From an uncultured Azospirillum sp. (GTDB taxonomy: Bacteria > Pseudomonadota > Alphaproteobacteria > Azospirillales > Azospirillaceae), in assembly GCF_946480385.1 (NCBI RefSeq), contig NZ_CAMLJP010000059.1:1-37395 (forward strand): DNA of 37,395 bases, written 5' to 3'. The translations under genes were made by a program, and so were the position numbers. The notes below the pieces were generated by a model. It saw only the letters and a list, made by a program, of their open reading frames with translations. It was not told where the DNA came from and made no database searches. Of this stretch, positions 17,843-25,189 are shown piece after piece. Numbering within the stretch: the stretch's first letter is position 1; the number at the start of each line of letters is the position of its first letter.

Positions 17843-18000
17843 GGGGTGAGGCACGAAGCCATGCGCTTCTGGTTTCTTGAATCACCCCTCACCCTCCCCG
17901 CCTTCGGCGGGTCCCCTCCCTCTCCCAGGGCTCTCAGCGGATCTTCGATCCGCCTGACGCCGTCAGCACAAACGAAGTTTGTGCGAGAGGCGGGAGAGGG
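17785..18000. repeat. Composite REP-like palindromic element
   Basis: This 216-bp element contains the same CCCTCTCCC/GGGAGAGGG and CCCCTCACCC/GGGTGAGGGG boxes as the copy at 11681-11797, plus local hairpins: CCCGCC-TTC-GGCGGG (17897-17911), GCGGATC-TTC-GATCCGC (17937-17953) and GCACAAAC-GAA-GTTTGTGC (17966-17984). Its left end is translated as the tail of the helicase, and its right end abuts the lysR stop, so it also sits where converging transcripts meet. Confidence 0.75.
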
Positions 18001-18009
18001 CGTTTTCGG

Positions 18010-18918
18010 TCATTCCCGCCACGGACACCGCCCTTCCAGCAGGTCGCGGTCGCGGGTCAGGGCGTCGGCCATGAAGTCGAGGAAGGCGCGGACGCGGCCC
18101 ATGTGGCGCAGGTCCTCGTGGGTCAGCAGCCAGAGCCTGGCGTCGGCCTCCGGCACCGGGTCGCCGATGCGGCGGAAGGCGGGGTCGCGGTCGACCACGC
18201 CGCAGGGCAGCAGGCCAAGGCCGATCCCCGCCCGCACCGCCTCCACCGCGCCTGCCACCGAGTTGACGCGGTAGCCGACGGAAGCCTCGGGAACCGTCCG
18301 CTTCATCCAGTGGGCGAGGCTGGTGTGGTCGAAGGACTCGTCCAGCCCGACCCAGGGGTGGCGGCCCGGATCGTCGGCATGGTCCGTCCCGTCCAGATAG
18401 GTGGTGGCGCCGTAGACGGCGAAGGCGAGGCCGGATATGGCGCGGCCCACCAGATTCTCCGGCGGGCTGCTGGTGGCGCGGATCGCCACGTCGGCCTCGC
18501 GCCGGGTCAGGCTGAGCGATGCCTCCGCCGCCACCAGATCGACGCGCAGTTCGGGGTGGAGCCGGCGGAAAGCGGCGACATGGCGCGGCAGGATGTAGAG
18601 GGTCAGGATGTCGACGGTGGTCACCCGCAGGCTGCCGCTGATCCGGGTGTCACGGCCGGACAGCAGCCGGTTGGCGGCGGCCAGATCCTCCTCCATCTTC
18701 TGCGCCACCCGGTGCATCTCGTCGCCGGCCGCGGTCAGCACATAGCCACCGGGCAGCTTGTCGAACAGTTGGGCGCCCATCGCCTGCTCCAGCGCGGTCA
18801 CCCGGCGCAGAACGGTGCTGTGGTTCACCCCCAGGACACGCGCCGCTGCCGACAGGGAGCCGTGCCGCGCCACGGCCAGCAGGAAGCGAAGATCATCCCA
18901 ATTGCTGCTACTTAACAT
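18010..18918 (-). CDS. LysR-family transcriptional regulator
   Basis: A 302-residue LysR-type regulator. The N-terminal winged helix is typical (WDDLRFLLAVARHGSLSAAA, then LGVNHSTVLRRVTALEQAMGAQLFDK). The effector domain follows from about residue 90 (GSLRVTTVDILTLYILPRHVAAF, ADVAIRATSSPPENLVGRA, AGIGLGLLPCGVVDRDP). It is divergent from the membrane-protein gene at 19044, with 125 bp between. LysR proteins usually control the divergent neighbour, so the membrane protein is a possible target. The effector is unknown. Confidence 0.93.
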   Translation of the reverse strand: MLSSSNWDDLRFLLAVARHGSLSAAARVLGVNHSTVLRRVTALEQAMGAQLFDKLPGGYVLTAAGDEMHRVAQKMEEDLAAANRLLSGRDTRISGSLRVTTVDILTLYILPRHVAAFRRLHPELRVDLVAAEASLSLTRREADVAIRATSSPPENLVGRAISGLAFAVYGATTYLDGTDHADDPGRHPWVGLDESFDHTSLAHWMKRTVPEASVGYRVNSVAGAVEAVRAGIGLGLLPCGVVDRDPAFRRIGDPVPEADARLWLLTHEDLRHMGRVRAFLDFMADALTRDRDLLEGRCPWRE

Positions 18919-18935
18919 TTATTCCCGCTCATCCA

Positions 18936-18952
18936 TGCAGATGCTTTTTGCA
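18936..18952. promoter_or_regulatory. Possible LysR-type binding site
   Basis: TGCA-N9-TGCA (18936-18952) lies 18 bp upstream of the lysR start, inside the divergent gap, and fits the loose dyad shape of LysR sites. Many such matches occur by chance. Confidence 0.25.
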
Positions 18953-19043
18953 AATCTCCCGAATTCGCGCTTACCAGAGCACAGGCTAGGGTCTCGGGCC
19001 AAGCGCAACCTGCGCCACCCCATCGAAACCCGGCTGTCTCCCC

Positions 19044-19898
19044 ATGTCCGAGCTGCTTCAAGACCCCTTCGTTCAATCCAGCGTGCTGCCCCTGCTGGTC
19101 GGGCTGGTCCTGGTCGGCGTCCTGCATCTGCTGCGCCGGTCGCTGGCGGCGGCCGGCATCGCCGCCGGTTTCCTGGTCGTCTTCGCGCTGGTGATCGGCC
19201 TGCCGGCCCTGCCGCCGCCGTCCAGCATGGGCAAGCTGTTCTGGACGTCGGCCGCCGGGCTGCTGCTGGGCGTGGTTGCCGACGCGGCGGGTGTCCGTGG
19301 CCGGGTCGCTTCGGTGGTGCTGGCGGTCTGGCTGGCTGCTTCGCTGCTGTGGATCGCCCTGCCGGCGCTCGATTCCGTGGCGGCGGTCGTCAGTGTGCTG
19401 GTCCTGCTCGGCACTGCGGCGTGGGTCGCTTTTGCCCGCGGTTCGGAGCCCCGCGGTTCCGAGACGGTGGAGAGCCCGACGGCGCCGGCCGCCACGCTGC
19501 TGGCGCTGGCGCTGGCCGTCGGCGGCACCGCGCTGATCGGCTCGTCGGCCTCCATCGCCCAGATGGCGCTGGCTCTGGCGGCGTCGGCCGGCGCCTTCCT
19601 GCTGTGGAACTGGCCGGTGGAGCGCCATGGCTGGGGCCTGTCGGGCCGCGTGGCGACCGGCATCGCTTTGCTGCTGGCCGCCGTGCTGGCCCTGTTCACC
19701 CAGACCCAGGCCGCGGTGCTGCTGCTGGCCCTGCCCGCCTTGCTGGCCGGACGGGTGCGCCGCTTCATTCCCCGCGGCGACGGCCTGATCGGCCGTGCCG
19801 CGTCGGCGGCCGCCGTCACGGTGGTCGCGGTCCTTCCGGCGCTGGTCGCCATCGGTGCGGCCTATGCGCTGACCGGCGGCGAGGCGTCGCCCTACTGA
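19044..19898 (+). CDS. Multi-pass integral membrane protein of unknown function
   Basis: A 284-residue, very hydrophobic protein with about nine predicted membrane helices (for example LPLLVGLVLVGVLHLL, LLLALPALLAGRV and AAVTVVAVLPALVAIGAAYAL). Short polar loops contain few conserved features; one hydrophilic loop (RGSEPRGSETVESPTAP, about residues 133-149) divides it into two halves. I do not recognise the family. It is divergent from lysR and 47 bp upstream of the YceI gene, with which it may be co-transcribed; membrane proteins beside YceI are common, but no function follows from that. Confidence 0.8.
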   Translation: MSELLQDPFVQSSVLPLLVGLVLVGVLHLLRRSLAAAGIAAGFLVVFALVIGLPALPPPSSMGKLFWTSAAGLLLGVVADAAGVRGRVASVVLAVWLAASLLWIALPALDSVAAVVSVLVLLGTAAWVAFARGSEPRGSETVESPTAPAATLLALALAVGGTALIGSSASIAQMALALAASAGAFLLWNWPVERHGWGLSGRVATGIALLLAAVLALFTQTQAAVLLLALPALLAGRVRRFIPRGDGLIGRAASAAAVTVVAVLPALVAIGAAYALTGGEASPY

Positions 19899-19945
19899 TC
19901 CCCCCCCTTTCCCAATCATTCAAATCTGCTTTCGGAGTTCCGTTC

Positions 19946-20542
19946 ATGAAGAAGACCCTGCTCGCCGCCGCCCTGTTTGCCGCGACCGCCGTCGGCGCCG
20001 CCATCTCCATGGGGGCTCCCGCCTTCGCCGCCCCGGTCAGCTACAAGATCGACCCGGCGCACACGGCCGTCGCCTTCATCGTCAACCATGTCGGTTTCTC
20101 CAACGTGATCGGCCGCTTCGACACGGTCGGCGGCGACGTGACCTTCGACAAGGACGCCGTCGAGAAGAGCGTGGTCAACGTCACCATCGACACCACCAGT
20201 GTCGACACCAACCACGCCAAGCGCGACGAGCATCTGCGCTCGCCGGACTTCTTCAATGCGAAGGAGTTCCCGAAGATGACCTTCAAGAGCACGAAGATCG
20301 AGAAGACCGGCGACAAGACCGGCAAGCTGCACGGCGACCTGACCATGCTGGGCGTGACCAAGCCGGTGGTGCTGGACGTCACCTTCAACAAGGACGGCGT
20401 CAGCCCGGCCAGCAAGCTGGAGACCGCCGGCTTCTCCGCCCGCGGCACGGTCAAGCGCAGCGAGTTCGGCATGAAGTACGGCGTCCCGGCCATCGGCGAC
20501 GACATCCAGCTGCTGATCGAGGTCGAAGCGGTCAAGTCCTGA
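19946..20542 (+). CDS. YceI-family periplasmic lipid-binding-like protein
   Basis: A 198-residue protein with a signal peptide ending near residue 28 (GAPAFAAPV). GGAG lies shortly before the ATG at 19946. The mature protein matches the YceI fold throughout: YKIDPAHTAVAFIVNHVGFSNVIGRF, a VNVTIDTTSVDTNHAKRDEHLRS strand-and-turn, FFNAKEFPKMTFKST, and LTMLGVTKPVVLDVTF. The family is an extended lipocalin-like beta barrel that binds polyisoprenoid or similar amphiphiles in the periplasm; its physiological role is mostly undefined, with links to stress response. A strong terminator hairpin follows. Confidence 0.94.
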   Translation: MKKTLLAAALFAATAVGAAISMGAPAFAAPVSYKIDPAHTAVAFIVNHVGFSNVIGRFDTVGGDVTFDKDAVEKSVVNVTIDTTSVDTNHAKRDEHLRSPDFFNAKEFPKMTFKSTKIEKTGDKTGKLHGDLTMLGVTKPVVLDVTFNKDGVSPASKLETAGFSARGTVKRSEFGMKYGVPAIGDDIQLLIEVEAVKS

Positions 20543-20573
20543 TCGCCGGCGGCTTTCGGCTGTTGCCGGATGG

Positions 20574-20595
20574 AGGGGCCGGTTCGCCGGCCCCT
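20574..20595 (+). terminator. Intrinsic terminator hairpin after the YceI gene
   Basis: AGGGGCCGG-TTCG-CCGGCCCCT forms a perfect 9-bp stem with a stable TTCG tetraloop, followed by TTCGCTTATT. The T tract is weak, but the stem is strong. It separates the YceI unit from the next gene. Confidence 0.7.
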
Positions 20596-20629
20596 TCGCT
20601 TATTCGGATCATCGACAGGAGGACACGCG

Positions 20630-21631
20630 ATGCCGCAGCTTGTGAACGGCGTTTGGGTGAAGGGCGACATCGCGGCCGGCGAGATCAAGGCCGGCGCCTT
20701 CCACCGCGAGCCGACCCGCTTCCGCAGCTGGATCACGCCGGACGGCGCGCCGGATGCCGAAGGACGCCCCACCCTGCCGGCGGTGGCCGGGCGCTATCAC
20801 CTCTATGTCTCCTACCTGTGTCCCTGGGCCTCGCGCACGCTGATCTTCCGCGTGCTGAAGGGGCTGGAGGGGGTGATCGGCCTGTCGGTGGCCGAGCCGG
20901 TGCTGGGCGAGGATGGCTGGGTCTATGCCGAGGAGCAGGACGGCGGGCCGCGCGTCGGCCGCTTCCGCCACCATCACAGCCTCTATACGGCGAGCGACCC
21001 GAGCTACACCGGCAAGGTGTCGGTGCCCGTGTTGTGGGACCGGCAGGAGGGGCGGATCGTCAACAACGAGTCGGCGGACATCATCCGCATCCTGAACAGC
21101 GCCTTCGATCGGCTGACCGGCAACCGGCTGGACCTCTATCCCGAGCCGCTGCGGCCGGAGATCGACCGCTGGAACGAGGCGGTCTATGCCAGCGTCAACA
21201 ACGGCGTCTACCGCTGCGGCTTCGCCAAGTCGCAGGCCAGCTACGACGAGGCGTTCGACGGGCTGTTCGCCACGCTCGACCGGCTGGAGGCGCATCTGTC
21301 CGCCAGCCGCTATCTGGCGGGGGTGCATCTGACCGAGGCCGACTGGCGGCTGTTCGTGACGCTGGTGCGCTTCGACGCAGCCTATCACGGCGCCTTCAAG
21401 TGCAACCTGCGGCGGATCGAGGATTACCCGAACCTGTCGGCCTATCTGCGCGAGCTGTATCAGTGGCCGGGCACCCGCGACACGGTGCGGATCGACCACA
21501 TCAAGGCCGGCTACTACACCAACCCCGCCATCAACCCGACGCTGATCGTGCCGAAGGGGCCGGCGCTGGATTTCGACCGGCCGCATGACCGCGACCGGCT
21601 GCCCGGCAAGGGGATCTGGCAGCGGGGGTGA
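20630..21631 (+). CDS. Glutathionyl-hydroquinone reductase (Xi-class GST)
   Basis: A 333-residue protein. The ATG at 20630 is preceded by AGGAGG; an upstream in-frame start would run through the terminator. The N-terminal thioredoxin-like domain has the active-site motif SYLCPWASRT with Cys64, the hallmark of glutathionyl-hydroquinone reductases (YqjG/PcpF type), instead of the Tyr or Ser of ordinary GSTs. FRHHHSLYTASDPSYTGKVSVPVLWD and NNESADIIRILN follow, then an all-helical C-terminal domain (SASRYLAGVHLTEADWRLFVTLVRFD). The enzyme reduces glutathionyl-quinone adducts in the cytoplasm, protecting against quinone stress. It converges on nnrS with a 4-bp gap. Confidence 0.94.
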   Translation: MPQLVNGVWVKGDIAAGEIKAGAFHREPTRFRSWITPDGAPDAEGRPTLPAVAGRYHLYVSYLCPWASRTLIFRVLKGLEGVIGLSVAEPVLGEDGWVYAEEQDGGPRVGRFRHHHSLYTASDPSYTGKVSVPVLWDRQEGRIVNNESADIIRILNSAFDRLTGNRLDLYPEPLRPEIDRWNEAVYASVNNGVYRCGFAKSQASYDEAFDGLFATLDRLEAHLSASRYLAGVHLTEADWRLFVTLVRFDAAYHGAFKCNLRRIEDYPNLSAYLRELYQWPGTRDTVRIDHIKAGYYTNPAINPTLIVPKGPALDFDRPHDRDRLPGKGIWQRG

Positions 21632-21635
21632 GGGG

Positions 21636-22730
21636 TCATCGCCTTTCCCGCCTGGGCCGGGTGAGCAGAACGGCTGCGGTCAGAAGCTGGGCCAGGGTCC
21701 AGGTGGTCGCTGCGGCGGTCAGCAGGGGCATCGACGGCCACCAGACTGCCGCCACGCGGAGAGCGGCGGCGCTGGCCATCAGCGCGACGGCGACGGTGGC
21801 GGCGGGCGGGAAGCGCTCCGGCTCCGCCTCCCGCTGCAGGGTGGTGCGGATGGTCATGGCGCTGGCGAGGATGCCGAGTGCGCCGATCCCCAGCATGTGC
21901 CAGCCGGCGGCAGGCGGCAGGTCGAACAGCACCGCACCAGCAACCAGCAGCCAGCCGGCGCCAAGGCAGAGATAGCCCAGATGCAGGCTGGCGATCTCCG
22001 GCTGGCGCAGCAGGCGATAAGGTTTCCAGCGGGCGAGGCGGAGGAGCGCGCTCGTCCCCGCCATCGCGGCACCAGCGGCGCCCAGGGAGGGCAGCAGACC
22101 GGTGGCGGCGGATAACAGGCAGAGGGCGGCGCCGGCGATGCCCATCGCCTCCAGCCTCGGTTGAACGCGCCGGGTCAGGGTGATGCCCTGGCGGCGCAGG
22201 GCGCCGGCGGTCGCGGCGGGGATGACGCGCCCGCCCATGGTCAGCAGCAGCGTGGCGATCAGCAGCAGGCCGACCGGCTGGCCGCCGGCCGGGGCGATGC
22301 CAAGCTCCGCGGCCCAGAACAGCGCCTCGGCAAGCAGGAAGGCGCCGATCAGCGGGCCGAACACCGCGTTGTGGCCGCTGCGGCTGGTGCGCAGGAACGG
22401 CAGCCCGGCGACCACGAACAGCAGCACGGGATAGGCGAAGTCGAGCGGCAGGGCCAGCGCCGCCGGCAGCCCGGTCAGCAGCGCCAGCCGCCCGGCGAGC
22501 CAGGACAGGCCTGCCGCCGCCAGCATCGGGCGCGACAGCCGCGTCATCAGGAAGCCGCCGACCACCGCCAGCGCATAGCCCAGCGTCATCTCGTGGGCAT
22601 GGACCGCCGGGGACCAGCCCGCCGGCAGCAGACCGCCGATCTGCGCCAGCCACAGCGGGATGGCCAGCGCGGCGAAGAGGGAGGCGGCCGGATACATCAG
22701 CCGGTGGGCGCTGGTGACGGGAGCGGGCAT
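21636..22730 (-). CDS. nnrS: NnrS family haem-copper membrane protein
   Basis: A 364-residue protein with about ten to twelve membrane helices. The ATG at 22730 gives a good N-terminus; an in-frame ATG at 22778 is an alternative. Conserved NnrS features are the HAHEM motif (residues 44-48) in the first periplasmic loop, FLMTRLSRP, the LLLTMGGRVIPAATAGALRR segment, and LHLGYLCLGAGWLL. NnrS proteins bind haem and copper and protect cells under nitric-oxide stress, often in denitrifiers. It diverges from the Crp/Fnr gene across a box at 22805-22818. Regulation by that factor is likely. Confidence 0.93.
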   Translation of the reverse strand: MPAPVTSAHRLMYPAASLFAALAIPLWLAQIGGLLPAGWSPAVHAHEMTLGYALAVVGGFLMTRLSRPMLAAAGLSWLAGRLALLTGLPAALALPLDFAYPVLLFVVAGLPFLRTSRSGHNAVFGPLIGAFLLAEALFWAAELGIAPAGGQPVGLLLIATLLLTMGGRVIPAATAGALRRQGITLTRRVQPRLEAMGIAGAALCLLSAATGLLPSLGAAGAAMAGTSALLRLARWKPYRLLRQPEIASLHLGYLCLGAGWLLVAGAVLFDLPPAAGWHMLGIGALGILASAMTIRTTLQREAEPERFPPAATVAVALMASAAALRVAAVWWPSMPLLTAAATTWTLAQLLTAAVLLTRPRRERR

Positions 22731-22804
22731 GGTCGGCGGCTTTCGATGGTCTGTCAGGTCGTGGTGTGGCGGGGCCATACTGGCGGCGGACGGGATTTCG
22801 CGCT

Positions 22805-22818
22805 TTGAGCGGCAACAA
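22805..22818. promoter_or_regulatory. Fnr/Dnr-type box, nnrS-regulator divergent region
   Basis: TTGAG-CGGC-AACAA has the TTG-N8-CAA form of the Fnr/Dnr/NnrR family and is followed by AG, as in the two further boxes of this cluster. The centre is 81 bp from the nnrS start and 58 bp from the regulator start. A TATGGC on the minus strand (22779-22774) is a possible -10 for nnrS. Confidence 0.6.
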
Positions 22819-22869
22819 AGTCGTGCACGAATGGATGAAGATCACGCACCGCGAGCCAGGACGACCGCC

Positions 22870-23586
22870 ATGCCCCCGCCTCCCGATCCCGCCGTTCTGC
22901 GCGGCATGCCGCTGTTCGCCGGCCTCGACGCCGGTGCGCTGGCCGACGCGGTGGCGCTGGCGCGGCCCCGGCTGCATGCCCGCGGCACATCCGTCTTCAC
23001 CCAGGGGGAGCCGGCGGCGGCCGGCCATGCGCTGATCGACGGGCGGGTGAAGATCGTGCAGACCGGCCCCGACGGGCAGCAGGTGGTGATGCGCTTCATC
23101 GGCCCCGGCGAGATGTTCGGGACGCTGGCGATCTTCACCGACGGACTCTATCCGGCCGATGCGGTGGCGGTGGCCGATTGCGTCGAGCTGTCCTGGCCGG
23201 CAGCGACGATGACCGAGCTGATGGATCGCCATCCCGCCATCGCCCGCAACGCGCTGTCGATCATCGGCGGCCGGCTGCGCGAGTTGCAGAACCGCCTGCG
23301 CGAGGTGGCGACGGAGCGGGTGGAGCGCCGCATCGCCCATGCCCTGCTGCGGCTGGTGCGGCAGGCCGGGCGGCGGGTGGAGGCGGGGGTGGAGATCGAC
23401 TTTCCGCTGTCGCGCCAGGATGTGGCGGAGATGACGGGGACGACGCTGCACACGGTCAGCCGCACCCTGTCGGCCTGGGAAAGCCAGGGCATCGTCGAGA
23501 GCGGCCGGCAGCAGGTGGTGATCCGCAAGCCCCACGCCCTGGTCGCCATCGCCGAGGATCTGCCGCCGGTGCCGAAACGGGAGTGA
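22870..23586 (+). CDS. Crp/Fnr-family regulator (Dnr/NnrR-like)
   Basis: A 238-residue regulator. I chose the ATG at 22870; an in-frame ATG at 22831 would add 13 residues. A cyclic-nucleotide-binding-like beta roll (residues about 10-125: GMPLFAGLDAGALADAV, VFTQGEPAAAGHALIDGRVKIVQ, MRFIGPGEMFGTLAIFTDGLYPADAVAV) is followed by the long dimer helix and a C-terminal winged helix (FPLSRQDVAEMTGTTLHTVSRTLSAWESQGIV). The N-terminal Cys cluster of the oxygen sensor Fnr is absent, so this is more like Dnr/NnrR, which sense nitric oxide through haem. Its neighbours nnrS, hemerythrin and the DUF1858 and DUF2249 genes fit that. Confidence 0.93.
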   Translation: MPPPPDPAVLRGMPLFAGLDAGALADAVALARPRLHARGTSVFTQGEPAAAGHALIDGRVKIVQTGPDGQQVVMRFIGPGEMFGTLAIFTDGLYPADAVAVADCVELSWPAATMTELMDRHPAIARNALSIIGGRLRELQNRLREVATERVERRIAHALLRLVRQAGRRVEAGVEIDFPLSRQDVAEMTGTTLHTVSRTLSAWESQGIVESGRQQVVIRKPHALVAIAEDLPPVPKRE

Positions 23587-23598
23587 CCAACGGCAGGG

Positions 23599-23612
23599 TT
23601 GCGGTGGCGCAA
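23599..23612 (+). promoter_or_regulatory. Fnr/Dnr-type box upstream of the DUF1858 gene
   Basis: TTGCG-GTGG-CGCAA is a perfect dyad. A -10-like TAAGGT starts at 23635, 29.5 bp from the box centre, which puts the box at about -41.5, the class II position for Crp/Fnr activators. Transcription would start near 23647, which excludes the upstream GTG at 23639 as the start codon of the gene. Confidence 0.7.
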
Positions 23613-23674
23613 AGATCGTTGTCGGCTGGGCGGCTAAGGTGGCGGCCTGTCCCCCTGTGCCGGAGCATGCGGAA

Positions 23675-23938
23675 ATGACGGTCGCCGATATGGCGCTTGC
23701 CGATTTGAAGCTCGCCGATTTGACGATGGCCGATTTGACGATGGCCGAGCTGATGAGCGGTCGGCCGGCGGTGGTGCCGGTGCTGCTGCGTCATGGCCTC
23801 GCCTGCCCTGGCTGCGTGATGGCGCCCTTCATGACGGTGCGCGAGGCGGCCGAGGCCTATGGGCTGGAGCTTGACGCCTTTCTGGACGATCTTGCCGCCG
23901 CGGACGGGCGGCCCGGCCATTCGACGGAGATCTGGTGA
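23675..23938 (+). CDS. DUF1858 domain protein (Ric/ScdA-N-like)
   Basis: An 87-residue protein. The ATG at 23675 is preceded by GGAG and lies after the predicted transcription start. Residues about 25-75 match DUF1858: MSGRPAVVPVLLRHGLACPGCVMAP, with CPGC at 44-47, then TVREAAEAYGLELDAFLDDL. DUF1858 resembles the N-terminal domain of the iron-sulphur repair protein Ric (ScdA/YtfE), where the Cys pair is functional. Residues 4-25 are an unusual run of A-D/E-x-x-L/M units. The stop overlaps the ATG of the hemerythrin gene (TGATG), so the two proteins are made together, like a split Ric. Confidence 0.85.
   Translation: MTVADMALADLKLADLTMADLTMAELMSGRPAVVPVLLRHGLACPGCVMAPFMTVREAAEAYGLELDAFLDDLAAADGRPGHSTEIW
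23699..23743 (+). repeat. 15-bp tandem repeat encoding pentapeptide-like units
   Basis: Three 15-bp units start at 23699, 23714 and 23729, of the form GCCGATTTGACGATG (the first differs at two or three positions), with degenerate copies on each side. They encode ADL-x-x pentapeptides in the N-terminus of the DUF1858 protein. Confidence 0.85.
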
Positions 23939-24441
23939 TGCACACCGACAGCCTGACGGGACGCATCCTGCATGACGACCACCACCGCGTGATGGAGCTG
24001 CTGGACCGGCTGGACGCCCTGTTCAGCCGCCATGGCGAGGACAGTCTGCCGGCGCTGACGGTGGAGGAACGCGACACCGTCGCCATGCTGGCCGCCGAGC
24101 TGGACGGGCCGCTGGAAAGCCACTTCGCGGCGGAGGAGGCGCTGTTCCCGGCGCTGGCCGCGGCGGGCGGGCATGAGTGGACGGCCGACCTGCTGGAGGA
24201 TCACGAGCATATGCGGCCGATCGCCCGCCGGCTGGGCCGCTTCTGCGCGCTGGCGCTGCGGGAGGGGTTCGACTGGGACAGCTGGCCGGTCTTCCGCAGC
24301 TTCGGCGAGGAACTGGTGCGCGCCCTGGTCCTGCACATCCAGAAGGAGGAGACGACGCTGGTCCCGGCGACCGATGCCCTGCTGTCGGCCGAGGAGGACC
24401 GGGCTTTCGCCGCCGCGATGGAAGGGGTGACGGCCGGCTGA
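23938..24441 (+). CDS. Hemerythrin HHE-domain protein
   Basis: A 167-residue di-iron four-helix-bundle protein. The ATG at 23938 overlaps the previous stop (TGATG). Metal-binding residues are in place: the HDDHH cluster (residues 12-16), H62 with E66 (SHFAAEE), H89 and H91 (DHEHM), and H133 with E137 (HIQKEE). YtfE/Ric proteins use the same domain to repair iron-sulphur clusters damaged by nitric oxide or peroxide. Here the Cys-bearing N-terminal part is a separate, overlapping gene. Oxygen or nitric-oxide binding is an alternative role. Confidence 0.92.
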   Translation: MHTDSLTGRILHDDHHRVMELLDRLDALFSRHGEDSLPALTVEERDTVAMLAAELDGPLESHFAAEEALFPALAAAGGHEWTADLLEDHEHMRPIARRLGRFCALALREGFDWDSWPVFRSFGEELVRALVLHIQKEETTLVPATDALLSAEEDRAFAAAMEGVTAG

Positions 24442-24462
24442 GCGCCCCACCCTCTCCGGCGT

Positions 24463-24476
24463 TTGTGCTGGAGCAA
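24463..24476 (+). promoter_or_regulatory. Fnr/Dnr-type box upstream of the DUF2249 gene
   Basis: TTGTG-CTGG-AGCAA. A -10-like TACAGG begins at 24499, again 29.5 bp from the box centre, as at the DUF1858 promoter. Predicted transcription start is near 24511, 40 bp before the ATG. Confidence 0.65.
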
Positions 24477-24550
24477 AGAAGGGGGCGGCGATCCGGGGTA
24501 CAGGGGGGCATGGCGATCCTGCCGCTCCCCCCCAGACCAGACGGACGACG

Positions 24551-25078
24551 ATGCCGACCATCACCTCCCCCACCGCCCAGGCCAATCCCGTCCAGGCCGA
24601 ACCGGTTCTCGATCTCCGCGCCATCCCGCCCTATCAGCGCCACCAGCTGATCTTCCAGTCGGTGCAGGATTTGACGCCGGGCGACGGCTTCTCGCTGGTC
24701 AACGACCATGACCCGCGTCCGCTGCACCACCAGCTGCTGAGCCTGTTCGGCGCCGGCTTCTCCTGGGAGTATCTCCAGCAGGGTCCCGAGGTCTGGCAGG
24801 TTCGCATCGCCCGGCCCGAGGGTGCGGCGGCGACCAGCCTGCGCGTGCGCATCGACCGCAACGGCGACGTGACGGTCGATGCGGCGGATGCCCGGCTGGG
24901 CCCGGACGGCAGCGGTGCCTCGGTCTGCGAGGTGACGGACGTCCCGCCGGGCACGCTGGAGGCCGACGTGCTGTCGCTGCTGCAGGGTGTGATTCCGCCG
25001 GCCGGCGTGGTCAGCATCGCCTATGAGCGGCTGCTGGCGCGCCGCAACGGCTCCTGCTGCGGCGGCATGTGCGGCTGA
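24551..25078 (+). CDS. DUF2249 domain protein with Cys-rich C-terminus
   Basis: A 175-residue protein. Residues about 18-95 match DUF2249: LDLRAIPPYQRHQLIFQSV, LVNDHDPRPLHHQLLSLF, FSWEYLQQGPEVWQVRIARP. This domain is common in denitrification and nitric-oxide clusters beside hemerythrins, with no fixed biochemical role (related to the TusA/SirA-like fold). The second half (about 96-175) is not recognised; it reads as a further alpha-beta module and ends NGSCCGGMCG, three Cys that could bind metal. It has its own Fnr/Dnr-type promoter. Confidence 0.85.
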   Translation: MPTITSPTAQANPVQAEPVLDLRAIPPYQRHQLIFQSVQDLTPGDGFSLVNDHDPRPLHHQLLSLFGAGFSWEYLQQGPEVWQVRIARPEGAAATSLRVRIDRNGDVTVDAADARLGPDGSGASVCEVTDVPPGTLEADVLSLLQGVIPPAGVVSIAYERLLARRNGSCCGGMCG

Positions 25079-25132
25079 GGACCCCCTTTGGCTGACGGTC
25101 AGGGTTGCGGCAACCATTCCTGTTCCGGCCGG

Positions 25133-25168
25133 TTCTGTGTGTGAGGCATCGCCGCATCGCACACAGAA
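25133..25168. promoter_or_regulatory. Inverted repeat before the SDR gene
   Basis: TTCTGTGTG (25133-25141) and CACACAGAA (25160-25168) form a perfect 9-bp inverted repeat with an 18-base centre that is itself partly symmetrical. It ends 21 bp before the SDR start. No T tract follows, so an operator or leader hairpin is more likely than a terminator. Confidence 0.5.
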
Positions 25169-25189
25169 GTGCCGACTCAGGAGACAGGT

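Noticed and set aside
15731..17854. 707-codon minus-strand frame opposite the helicase
   Set aside because: The plus-strand frame has all SF2 motifs; the minus frame is Arg/His/Gln-rich with no domain.
25105..25135. EcfG-type general stress promoter before the SDR gene
   Set aside because: GCAAC-N16-GGTT only loosely resembles the GGAAC/CGTT consensus; I could not call it.
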